From Methylobacter sp. BlB1 (lineage in GTDB: Bacteria; Pseudomonadota; Gammaproteobacteria; Methylococcales; Methylomonadaceae), in the NCBI RefSeq assembly GCF_015476545.1, contig NZ_JADMKV010000012.1, positions 25,347 to 89,346 on the forward strand: a DNA stretch of 64,000 nt. The letters are read 5' to 3'. Position 1 is the first letter of the stretch. Each line of letters starts with the position of its first letter. Below, in pieces: positions 45,054 through 55,079 of the stretch. The notes below the pieces were generated by a model. It ran no database searches. It saw nothing but the letters and a program-made list of their open reading frames with translations, and was not told the DNA's origin. A program made the position numbers and the translations under genes.

Positions 45054-46706
45054 ATGGGCACTATTCCTGCAGAAAATACTGATCTGCCTAAAGGGTTCTA
45101 TCTGCTGAAAGAAGCCGGTTCTTCCGATCCGGATGATCCAAACCGGCCTAACCGGTTATGTATCTGTTTCAGCGATTTGCATTTCACTGACGGCACAGTG
45201 GGCAACCAGAGCGCCGACGATGTCGTCTGGGAAGAGGTTTTCGACAACATCGTCGATCTCTGCGGGCATTTCAATATTGATGAACTGACCATTGTACTGG
45301 TGGGCGACGTGGTCGACATGATCCGCACCCAGCGATGGGCCGAACACGGCGTATATCCCTGGCAGCGCCAAGATCCTCAATTCAAAAAGATTCTGCACGA
45401 GATTCTGCAGGGCATCATAGAAGTCCACACCCGGCCGCGAACGCCCGGCAAGAAAACCGGTTTTTTCCATTTGCTCAAGGAATTTCAAGGCTCACCCGAA
45501 CAATATTCCTTTAAAAGTGAAAAGCATGAAAATAAGCCTTGCCGGGCAAAGGTCAGGACGCTGGTTCTGTTCGGAAATCATGACAAGGAAATCCTCGCCG
45601 ACGGCGAGGCGCTGAAACTGTTTTACGAAAAGTGTCTCAATCAGCCTGTGGAAACCTTGTCGGATGATTACCGGCGTTGGATCGGCAAGATGTATTTCGA
45701 TGATGAAAGCCATTATCTCGAGCGCAGCAGCGTCCCCTGGCTGCCTTTTTACTGGGCGGATCGTGGATTCCGGCTGCTTGTGACCCACGGCCAATGGCGG
45801 GATCAAGACAACAGCCGCTCTTTCAGCGTTCAAGGTCCGGAGCCTGGCTGGACTGTCGGGGACGGCTGGCAGCTCGATGTATGGCGAAGCATGGCCTATA
45901 AACCGTTCACCGAAGCTTGCTTCGGCGATACGGTCGCTGCCGGATTATTGTCGGGATTCATTTTCCGCGCGAAGAAAAGATTGGCCGCAATGGAAATAGA
46001 TTTGCACGCGCTGAATCCGGATCAGGAAAAAAGCATCCGTAGGCTTGAGAAGGTTCTGGAAGAGCTGGATCTTTACCGGCCTACCTTTACAGCGATACAG
46101 CGTATTATCGAGGAGACGCAGAAACTCAGAAAGGAGGATAAATGCCTAAGTCAGGTCAGAAAGATCATCGAAGACGAATTGCTGAATTCGGTCCATGGCT
46201 GGCTCAGCTGGGACTTTACATTTGACAGTGCCCCAGCGACCCGCCGTTGGATACTGCGCATTGCCAAGCCGGTCATGAATGTGCTGAAGCTGCTCAACGC
46301 CAGGATCGAGCTGGGATTCATCTACGTGGTCATGCGATTATTGGCCAAATTGCAGAAGTGGCAACGGTCTGCGCCTTCTTATAAGGAAATGTTGGCGTTT
46401 CCGTCATTTCTGGACGAATACCGCAATTACGGTTTCCGTATTCACGGCGAAGGACATACCCATATTCCCTTAGAGGAGGAATTGGATTTTGATATGCCGG
46501 AGAAGTCGCAGAACTATACCTATATCAATTTCGGCACCTGGCGCGACCAGATGTTGCCCAAGCAGAAAGATGGATATCGGCGCCGAGGGATCGGGCGGGC
46601 TTTGATACTGTTCGATAAAGCCGCTGAAGGCCCAAACGGTCCGCGCGATTTCTCTTACTGGGTTCAGGATCTTGTAAGCTGGGGGGATCGTCAGGATAAA
46701 CTATAA
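45054..46706 (+). CDS. Calcineurin-like metallophosphoesterase
   Basis: A 550-residue protein with all metallophosphoesterase blocks: FSDLHFTDG, LVGDVVDMI, LFGNHDKEI, LVTHGQW and HGEGHTHIP. A long helical insert (about residues 300-450) separates the last two blocks. It would cleave phosphoesters with a two-metal centre; the substrate is unknown. AGGAGA precedes the ATG, 12 bp after the hydrolase gene, so the three genes are one operon. Confidence 0.82.
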   Translation: MGTIPAENTDLPKGFYLLKEAGSSDPDDPNRPNRLCICFSDLHFTDGTVGNQSADDVVWEEVFDNIVDLCGHFNIDELTIVLVGDVVDMIRTQRWAEHGVYPWQRQDPQFKKILHEILQGIIEVHTRPRTPGKKTGFFHLLKEFQGSPEQYSFKSEKHENKPCRAKVRTLVLFGNHDKEILADGEALKLFYEKCLNQPVETLSDDYRRWIGKMYFDDESHYLERSSVPWLPFYWADRGFRLLVTHGQWRDQDNSRSFSVQGPEPGWTVGDGWQLDVWRSMAYKPFTEACFGDTVAAGLLSGFIFRAKKRLAAMEIDLHALNPDQEKSIRRLEKVLEELDLYRPTFTAIQRIIEETQKLRKEDKCLSQVRKIIEDELLNSVHGWLSWDFTFDSAPATRRWILRIAKPVMNVLKLLNARIELGFIYVVMRLLAKLQKWQRSAPSYKEMLAFPSFLDEYRNYGFRIHGEGHTHIPLEEELDFDMPEKSQNYTYINFGTWRDQMLPKQKDGYRRRGIGRALILFDKAAEGPNGPRDFSYWVQDLVSWGDRQDKL

Positions 46707-46771
46707 CTGATGTTACGCACCGGCGGTTTTATCCCGTTTGCCGCGCTGAGCACCGCAGCTTTTAGCGGCTG

Positions 46772-46800
46772 GTAGGCCGGGTTGATGAACCCAGCATTTG
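46772..46800. repeat. Family A repeat, partial copy
   Basis: GTAGGCCGGGTTGATGAACC and the following CAGCATTTG match the left part of the 72-bp element at 31263. Confidence 0.75.
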
Positions 46801-46817
46801 GAGTCTCCCGATCTTTG

Positions 46818-46894
46818 TAGGGTACGCATCGCATACCTTTCCGGACTTGTGGTGTGCCGAAAAGCCCTGAACAGGTACGCGATGCGTACCCTAC
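46818..46894. repeat. Family B 21-bp inverted repeat
   Basis: The 21-bp arms 46818-46838 and 46874-46894 (GTAGGGTACGCATCGC... and its complement ending GCGTACCCTAC) match at 20 of 21 positions around a 35-bp loop. It looks like a REP or MITE-like element. Confidence 0.8.
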
Positions 46895-46929
46895 CGTGGA
46901 TTTTGCCTTGATCTTGGTTGGGCAGCGGG

Positions 46930-47000
46930 GTAGGCTGGGTTGCTAAACCCCGCATTTCGGAGCTGCCCATGCCGGGTTTCCGTTAAAACTCCAACCCAGC
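46930..47000. repeat. Family A repeat, copy 2
   Basis: About 71 bp from GTAGGCTGGGTT to CTCCAACCCAGC, closely similar to 31263-31334 with scattered substitutions. The three elements fill most of the 345-bp gap between the phosphoesterase and maiA genes. Confidence 0.85.
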
Positions 47001-47051
47001 CACCGCATTATTAAAAGTGAGGCGCACAAAGGCGAAGCGCATCCAAAACGC

Positions 47052-47702
47052 TTATTTCATCGCATCAGGCTGATTTTCAGGCGCGGCATTCAGGAAAGCG
47101 GACTGCTGCATGCAGTTTTCATAAATACGGCTGATCAGCGGGAATTCATGCATCGGGCAGTTAAAGCGCAAGGCGTTGTAAACCTGCGGAACCAGAAACA
47201 CATCGGCCATGCCGGGACCGTTGCCCAGGCAGGACAAGCCATTGCAGTCATGCTGTTCCAGCAGCAGTTCCATGGCCGAAAAGCCTTTCTGAATCCAGTG
47301 GCAATACCAGGCGTGCTGCGCATCATCGTAATTCAGCGTCTCCTTGAGATATTGCAGCACGCGCAGATTGTTCAGCGGATGGATGTCGCAGGCGATCAGC
47401 TGTACCAGCGAGCGCATATAGGCGCGGTCAACGGCCGACTTGGGCAGTAATGCAGGGGTTGGATAAACTTCTTCCAGGTATTCGACAATCGCCGAGGATT
47501 GAGTCAAAACGGTGCCTCCATCGATCAAAGTCGGCACCAGACCCTGGGGATTGATCTTCAGATAATCCTCACGATGTTGTTCGCCGCCGCCTTTCAACAG
47601 ATGCACGGGACGGATTTCATAATCGATCCGTTTGATGTTCAGCGCAATTCGTACCCGGAACGAGGCAGAGCTTCTGTAGTAGCTGTACAAGATTATGGAC
47701 AT
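47052..47702 (-). CDS. maiA: Maleylacetoacetate isomerase
   Basis: A 216-residue zeta-class glutathione transferase. The N-terminal thioredoxin-like domain starts ILYSYYRSSASFRVRIALNIK, with the zeta SSAS/SSCS motif and NPQGLVPTLIDGG, and the C-terminal domain has CDIHPLNNLRVLQYL. It isomerises maleylacetoacetate to fumarylacetoacetate in tyrosine breakdown, using glutathione. It overlaps fahA by 10 bases and is last in the operon. Confidence 0.94.
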   Translation of the reverse strand: MSIILYSYYRSSASFRVRIALNIKRIDYEIRPVHLLKGGGEQHREDYLKINPQGLVPTLIDGGTVLTQSSAIVEYLEEVYPTPALLPKSAVDRAYMRSLVQLIACDIHPLNNLRVLQYLKETLNYDDAQHAWYCHWIQKGFSAMELLLEQHDCNGLSCLGNGPGMADVFLVPQVYNALRFNCPMHEFPLISRIYENCMQQSAFLNAAPENQPDAMK

Positions 47703-48673
47703 GGTTTGACGACCTGCTCGATAGCACCAAAAATAGACTGTCCCTGCGGGGTCAACATCTCTATTCTTACCCGATCGCCATAACGCATGAACGGCGTCAC
47801 GGCCGTACCGGACTCAATGATTTCAACGACACGCTTCTCTACAAGGCATGAATGTCCGGCCGATAGGTCATAATTGCTGACCGTGCCCGAGCCGACAATC
47901 GTGCCGGCGCCCAGGCACCGCGTTTTGGCGGCATGGCTGATCAATCGCGCAAAATCGAACTGCATGTCGGCGCCGGCATCGGCCTGGCCGAACAACTGAT
48001 TATTCCAGTGTACGGTCAGCGGCCGATGCAGTTTATTGTCCTGCCAGGCGCCATCCAGTTCATCAAGGGTCACGGCGACAGGCGAGAAGGCGCTGGCAGG
48101 CTTGCCGTGCAGAAAGCCGAATCCCTTGGCTAACTCCCCTGGAATCAGGTTGCGCAACGATACGTCATTGACCAGCACAACCAGCTGGATATGGGCGGCG
48201 GCATCAGCCGCCAAGACCCCCATCGGTACGTCATCGGTAATGACGGCGACTTCGGCTTCAAAATCGATGCCGTAATCCTCGCTGGCGGCAACGATAGCGT
48301 CATGCGGGCCGAGCAATATATCGGAGCCGCCCTGATACATCAGCGGGTCGTCGTATAAACTGGGCGGCAAAGGTACGCCTCTGGCTTTGCGCACGCGCTC
48401 GACATGGCTCAGGTAAGCGCTGCCGTCCAGCCATTGATAAGCTCTGGGCAACGGAGCGGCCATTTGCTCCGGTTCAAACGGCATGGAGGCGCAGGCGCCG
48501 CTGTTCAGCTGTTGATACGCCGCTTCCAGCCTGGGCCTGATGTCATGCCAGTCGTCCAGCGCCGCCTGCAGCGTCAAGGCGATATCGGGCACCATGACGC
48601 TGCGTCTCAACTCCCTGTCGACTACGACCAGCGTACCGTCCCGGTATCTTGTTTTAAGCGTGCCCAGTTTCAT
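47693..48673 (-). CDS. fahA: Fumarylacetoacetate hydrolase
   Basis: A 326-residue FAH enzyme that cleaves fumarylacetoacetate to fumarate and acetoacetate. The metal-binding FAH domain shows FEAEVAVITDDVP, VLVNDVSLRNLIPGELAKGFGFLHGKP and GAGTIVGSGTVSN. The start at 48673 (MKLGTLK) overlaps the hmgA stop codon as ATGA, showing translational coupling; an earlier start would overlap hmgA by 31 bases. Confidence 0.93.
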   Translation of the reverse strand: MKLGTLKTRYRDGTLVVVDRELRRSVMVPDIALTLQAALDDWHDIRPRLEAAYQQLNSGACASMPFEPEQMAAPLPRAYQWLDGSAYLSHVERVRKARGVPLPPSLYDDPLMYQGGSDILLGPHDAIVAASEDYGIDFEAEVAVITDDVPMGVLAADAAAHIQLVVLVNDVSLRNLIPGELAKGFGFLHGKPASAFSPVAVTLDELDGAWQDNKLHRPLTVHWNNQLFGQADAGADMQFDFARLISHAAKTRCLGAGTIVGSGTVSNYDLSAGHSCLVEKRVVEIIESGTAVTPFMRYGDRVRIEMLTPQGQSIFGAIEQVVKPCP

Positions 48674-49785
48674 TTCCAGGAATCCACGTACTCCGGCCAT
48701 TCGACAGCGGCGGCCTGCTCGGATACGGTCAGCGCATCGCGGGTATCGACCATGACGGCCACTTCGTCGGTCATGCCGCTACGCTTGCTGTCGGCGTTCT
48801 TTAACGCCTTCGGGTGCGGGCCGTGCGGAATGCCGCTCGGATGCAGCGTCAGCATGCCCGGATAAATATGATCCCGGGAGAAAAACTGGCCATAATGATA
48901 AAAAATCAATTCGTCATAGTCGTCATTGCTGTGGAAGAACGGCACATTCAGAACATGGGGATCGGACTCGAACGGCCGCGGCACAAACGTACAAACGACG
49001 AAACGGCTGGCGACAAACGTGCTGTGCGCCGACGGCGGCACATGATAGCGATGGCTCATCAATGGCCTGATATCGAGCCAGTTCAGGCGCACCGGCATCA
49101 GTGTGCCGTGCCAGCCGACCGCATCCAGCGGGTTGAACGGATAGGTGATGGTGCTCAAGTGCTGCCGGCGCTTGACAATGACGCGCCATTCCTCGTTATC
49201 CTGCTGGTTGATAAAGGCATCATCAATGGCCGGCGCATCCAGCACAGCCGGGTCGAAAATTGCCTGTTGGCTGACCAGACCTTTGTCCGGCAGCCGGTAG
49301 CTGTCATTGGTGGCCTCGATCATCAGCGCCTGGATCGGCTCCATCACGTTCATGCGCCATTGCGTGCCGCGCGGCAGCATCAGGTAGTCGCCTTCACGGA
49401 AACTCAAATGGCCGTAATCGCAGAACAAATCACCTGAGCCCTGATGGATAAAAATCAGCTCATCGCCGTCAGCGTTGCGCACCAAATGATCCATGCTGGC
49501 CTGCAATTTCAAAAAACGGATCTGCACATGGGCATTGCTGAACAACAGGCTTGCACGCCAGGGACAATCGGTAAGCGAGGCCAGCTTCTTCGCATCGAAG
49601 GCGCGCGGCCGCAAAAGGCCTTCGATCGATTTCCAGCCTGTGGGCGGGTGGCGATGATGCATTTGCGTCGCCGGCCCGTAAAAGCCTTCTTTGCCCAGTT
49701 CGCGTTCGAAGGTGCCGGCCGGCAGATCGGCATGCGCCTGCCGTGAGGCTCGTCCTTCTGTTTTGGGTATGCGTATCCAGCTCAT
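48670..49785 (-). CDS. hmgA: Homogentisate 1,2-dioxygenase
   Basis: A 371-residue cupin-type dioxygenase of the HmgA family that opens the homogentisate ring with Fe(II) and oxygen. Signatures are GFYGPATQMHHRHPPTGW, FREGDYLMLPRGTQWRM, DELIFYHYGQF and LHPSGIPHGPHPKA, which hold the iron-binding His and Glu residues. It is shorter than the classical 430-440-residue enzymes. Its ATG overlaps the hpd stop codon by one base (TGATG). Confidence 0.9.
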   Translation of the reverse strand: MSWIRIPKTEGRASRQAHADLPAGTFERELGKEGFYGPATQMHHRHPPTGWKSIEGLLRPRAFDAKKLASLTDCPWRASLLFSNAHVQIRFLKLQASMDHLVRNADGDELIFIHQGSGDLFCDYGHLSFREGDYLMLPRGTQWRMNVMEPIQALMIEATNDSYRLPDKGLVSQQAIFDPAVLDAPAIDDAFINQQDNEEWRVIVKRRQHLSTITYPFNPLDAVGWHGTLMPVRLNWLDIRPLMSHRYHVPPSAHSTFVASRFVVCTFVPRPFESDPHVLNVPFFHSNDDYDELIFYHYGQFFSRDHIYPGMLTLHPSGIPHGPHPKALKNADSKRSGMTDEVAVMVDTRDALTVSEQAAAVEWPEYVDSWK

Positions 49786-50837
49786 CAGATGACTCCGCGT
49801 TTGATCTGGTCGAGTTCAATCGCTTCGAAAAGCGCCTGAAAATTGCCTTCGCCAAAGCCTTCATTGCCTTTTCTTTGAATGATTTCGAAGAAGATCGGCC
49901 CGATGACGGTGTTGGTGAAAATTTGCAGCAACAAGCCGATGCCGCGTTCCGGTGCGCCATCGATCAGTATGCGGTCGCGGCGCAGCCGTTCCAGGTCTTC
50001 TTCGTGGCCCGGCACACGCTGATCAACGGCCTCATAGTAAGTATCGGGCACATCCATAAAGTCAATGCCGTTGGCGCGCAGTTGTTCCACGGTGGCGTAG
50101 ATGTCATCGGTATGCAGGGCGATATGCTGAATACCTTCGCCATGATAGGCATCCAGGTATTCCTGAATCTGGGATTTGGGATCGGTCGGCTCATTGACCG
50201 GGATGCGTATCTTGCCGCAAGGGCTGGTCATGGCCCTGGACTTTAAGCCGGTGGCTTTGCCGTGAATGTCGAAATAGCGGATTTCGCGGAAATTGAATAG
50301 CCGCTGGTAAAACTCGGCCCATTTGTCCATACCGCCATGGTAGACATTATGGGTCAGGTGATCGATATCGGTAAGCCCGAGGCCGGCAGGTCTTAACTCG
50401 ACATTTTCGAACGGCACGAAATCGACATCGTAAATGGAATGATCGCCGTAACGGTCGACAAAATAGATCAGGCTGCGGCCAATGCCCCGGATGGCTGGAA
50501 TGTTCAGTTCCATAGGCCCGATATCGCTGCGCTGGGGTTCCGCTCCGAGGCTAATCACGTGGGCCAGGCATTCGGCGGCATCTTTGACGCGAATCGCGAA
50601 CGCGCAAATGGACGGGCCGTGCACTTTGGCAAAAGCCTGGGCAAAACTGCTGGGTTCGTGATTGATAATAAAATTGATATTGCCCTGCCGGTACAGTACG
50701 ACATCCTTGGACCGATGCCGAGCGATGGCGGTAAAACCCATCTGCATAAACAGACTTTCCAGCTCTCGGGTGTCCGGGGCTGTATATTCCACAAACTCAA
50801 AACCATCAGTGCCGACGGGATTGGATGCACTATTCAT
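49785..50837 (-). CDS. hpd: 4-hydroxyphenylpyruvate dioxygenase
   Basis: A 350-residue Fe(II) dioxygenase with two VOC domains, converting 4-hydroxyphenylpyruvate to homogentisate. Iron ligands fall in IDHLTHNV, IQHIALHTDD and IFFEIIQRKGNEGFGEGNF, the last being the C-terminal signature. The start at 50837 (MNSASNPVG) follows GAGGGAGAT; the frame is open a further 28 codons. It is the first gene of the hpd-hmgA-fahA-maiA operon and faces a divergent gene across 146 bp. Confidence 0.94.
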   Translation of the reverse strand: MNSASNPVGTDGFEFVEYTAPDTRELESLFMQMGFTAIARHRSKDVVLYRQGNINFIINHEPSSFAQAFAKVHGPSICAFAIRVKDAAECLAHVISLGAEPQRSDIGPMELNIPAIRGIGRSLIYFVDRYGDHSIYDVDFVPFENVELRPAGLGLTDIDHLTHNVYHGGMDKWAEFYQRLFNFREIRYFDIHGKATGLKSRAMTSPCGKIRIPVNEPTDPKSQIQEYLDAYHGEGIQHIALHTDDIYATVEQLRANGIDFMDVPDTYYEAVDQRVPGHEEDLERLRRDRILIDGAPERGIGLLLQIFTNTVIGPIFFEIIQRKGNEGFGEGNFQALFEAIELDQIKRGVI

Positions 50838-50983
50838 GGCACTATCTCCCTCGCAATCTATACACCCTAAGATTAACTTAAGTGCCATTAGTTTCCAGGC
50901 CATCTGATGCTGTTGTGGCATGCAACTTATCTCATAGAGATTTAGTCTTAGGTGACAACCACTTTAATATTCAGAGGTGCATC

Positions 50984-51895
50984 ATGCGAGACGTTGCTTG
51001 CGAATCGTTGAAAAGCCTTGCACAACAACACCATATCGAAGGATTGAGTCTGTCGTCCCTGGCGGCTCTCAATGAACACCAAATCGGGTATTCAATTGAT
51101 AAAGCCAGGCAGTTCCTGAAATTTCAGCAGCGCATTAATAAGGAACTGCTCCAGCACCGGGTGATCATGCACAATCCTTATACGCTATGGTTTGAACAAG
51201 GCGACCAAAACCTGAACCAGATTAAAGCGTTTATCATTCAGTTTTCAGTGTTTTCCAACCAGTTCCTGATCGCTCAACTCAACAAGATGATTCATGCCGA
51301 TACGCTGGAAACTATGCGGGCATCGAAGGAAATCCTGGCGAATGAACTGGGCGTCAGCTTCAAATCCACTGTGCAAAAAACCGATGATCATGATCTGGGG
51401 TCTACCGATGGCAGCATAGAAGGCAGTACATTTCATTTTTCCGCAGGCCATTTTGAATGGTTATATGCCATCGCTAAAAAGCTGGATCTGAATTTTGCCG
51501 ATATAGGGCAGCCGAAACACGGCACCGACGCCACGCTGTTTTTCTGCAATGAATTAATCCGGCTATACGGCGGCGATAACTACCAGATTTCTCAGGCAGC
51601 CAGTTACGCGGTAGAAAACTGGGCCGCTGCCGGATTCTGGGGGCAATTGATCACGGGTTTTAAACGCTTCAGCGAGCGGACTAGCGTTAAGCTGCCTTTA
51701 GGCTTTTTTGTCTGGCACGATAAACTGGAAGCCCAGCATGCCACGCACACGCAGGAAGAACTGGAAGAACTCTATTTCACCCAGCAATTGGATGAAGACC
51801 AGTTCATTCATTACGGTTGTGAAATGCTTGATGGCGTTGCGGCATTTTGGGACGGGTTGGATGAACAACGGCGTGAACTGGCGGCTGTCCAATAA
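50984..51895 (+). CDS. Uncharacterised helical protein, possibly haem-oxygenase-like
   Basis: A 303-residue, mainly helical cytosolic protein. Start chosen at 50984 because AGAGGTG precedes it. Conserved-looking blocks are HRVIMHNPYTLWFEQGD, GDNYQISQAASYAVENWAAAGFW and FIHYGCEMLDGVAAFWDGLDEQ. The spaced His and Glu residues among helices suggest an iron-containing haem-oxygenase-like fold, but this is not firm. It is divergent from the homogentisate operon, which may mean a shared control region or a shared role. Confidence 0.6.
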   Translation: MRDVACESLKSLAQQHHIEGLSLSSLAALNEHQIGYSIDKARQFLKFQQRINKELLQHRVIMHNPYTLWFEQGDQNLNQIKAFIIQFSVFSNQFLIAQLNKMIHADTLETMRASKEILANELGVSFKSTVQKTDDHDLGSTDGSIEGSTFHFSAGHFEWLYAIAKKLDLNFADIGQPKHGTDATLFFCNELIRLYGGDNYQISQAASYAVENWAAAGFWGQLITGFKRFSERTSVKLPLGFFVWHDKLEAQHATHTQEELEELYFTQQLDEDQFIHYGCEMLDGVAAFWDGLDEQRRELAAVQ

Positions 51896-51959
51896 CGGTT
51901 AAGGCGGTTAGTGGCGCAGCGCTTTAGCTTATCAAATTCGTTGATCAGACTTACGCAAG

Positions 51960-51996
51960 CCTGTGGGGGCGACCTCGCCTAAGGCGCCCCCACAGG
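51960..51996. terminator. Perfect 12-bp hairpin between convergent genes
   Basis: CCTGTGGGGGCG (51960-51971) pairs with CGCCCCCACAGG (51985-51996). No T tract follows. It lies between the convergent gene ending at 51895 and aacS, so it may stop both transcripts or be a REP-like element. Confidence 0.5.
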
Positions 51997-52043
51997 TCCT
52001 AAACCTCTCGTTTCGGCGGTTTGAACAGGCAAACTGCGCAACA

Positions 52044-54023
<1,980 letters not shown>

Positions 54024-54052
54024 TCTGTCAATCCCAACTTGACGGGGGGAAG

Positions 54053-54141
54053 TAAATCCGTTCGTCCTGAGCTTGTCGAAGGATGAGCGGATTTACGCCA
54101 AGCCTATTTACCAGACATATCAATACTGACTGAGTACTAGT
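54053..54141. repeat. Family C repeat, copy 1
   Basis: An intergenic block with GTCGAAGGATGAGCGGATTT, then ACGCCAAG, ACATATCAATA and GACTGAGTACTAG. A second, slightly longer copy lies at 63072-63211. It contains a hairpin (AAATCCG...CGGATTT) and the widespread CCTGAGCTTGTCGAAGGA motif. Its right end supplies the stop codon of the adjacent small gene. Confidence 0.85.
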
Positions 54142-54373
54142 GCTCACGAGCTACAAAACCGTACTTGCGCATTTCCTGCTGGACAAACTGGTTAAATTGT
54201 TTTTTTTCTATATTATTCGCCAACTTATCCATGCTCCATAACGAGGCGGCTTCTACGCCGTATTCGGCTAAGAGTCTGACATATTCGTGAGCGATGCTCC
54301 GAAGTTTGTAGTTCTGAAAATCGACAACCACAACGGCGGCGGATTTTGCAGGTACAGCGTTGCCTTTGTTCAT
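54137..54373 (-). CDS. Small uncharacterised protein, 78 residues
   Basis: A 78-residue cytosolic protein (MNKGNAVPAKSAAVVVVDF..., ending KYGFVAREH). The start is supported by a strong GGAGGTGA seven bases before the ATG. I recognise no family. Its stop codon falls within the family C repeat, so the repeat may have truncated or extended the C-terminus. Confidence 0.6.
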   Translation of the reverse strand: MNKGNAVPAKSAAVVVVDFQNYKLRSIAHEYVRLLAEYGVEAASLWSMDKLANNIEKKQFNQFVQQEMRKYGFVAREH

Positions 54374-55079
54374 TTGTCACCTCCAATACCTTACTAACGT
54401 TTCTAATCATCCATGACTAATAGTCCCCGGAAGCGATAGGGCCAGGCGTTTTTCGTTATTCGCAAGGCAAAAATGCAAAGCATCCGCTATCGCGTAGTGC
54501 CATTTGTATCCATAAGCGCATAAATGGAATGATGTCTGTAGCCTCTGGCCGGGAAAACAAAAGGCGACTGGAGGCATTGCCGGCAATAGTAGTCGCATGA
54601 TTCTATTTGTTTGCCTGATCCGGACGACAGAGTGCTCCATGCTGCCATATATCCAAAGCAAACATTCAGAAAAATGTGACTTCCTGCAGTAATAACATCT
54701 TTCGCCTTCTTATAGAGCACTCGGCTCATCGATAATTCCCAAAGGTATGACGGGCGAGCATTGAATCAGCATTTGTACATATAATGGCCCATCATTTTAT
54801 GAACTAATTGATACACCTAAAAATGAAAGCTATTAATTAACCAAGTAGCAGAATATTTTTTGATACTCATCAACTTTCTATTAAAAAACATAATTTTAAA
54901 TTCAAAAAAGTCGATTGGCTCGATACGACATAAAAAATGAAATTAAACCTGTAGGTTAACTTATTAAATAGGTACAGATTTCCAAGAGTTATCTTGTAGC
55001 GATATTTGAAATGCCTTAGAATCATTAGGATATCTGGTGTCCGTTTTTTTATTACCTCTTAAAATTCAATAACTTTAAA
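54374..55079. other. AT-rich spacer with a doubtful small frame
   Basis: This 706-bp gap precedes the exopolysaccharide locus. A minus-strand frame at 54487-54729 (80 codons, with a CDYYCRQC cysteine group) could be a small zinc-binding protein, but its ribosome-binding site is poor and a second frame overlaps it. The rest is very AT-rich and should hold the promoter of the glycosylphosphotransferase gene. Confidence 0.35.

Noticed and set aside
54407..54729. Two overlapping minus-strand frames (about 80 codons each)
   Set aside because: Neither has a good ribosome-binding site. The CDYYCRQC motif in one is suggestive but not enough to call a gene.
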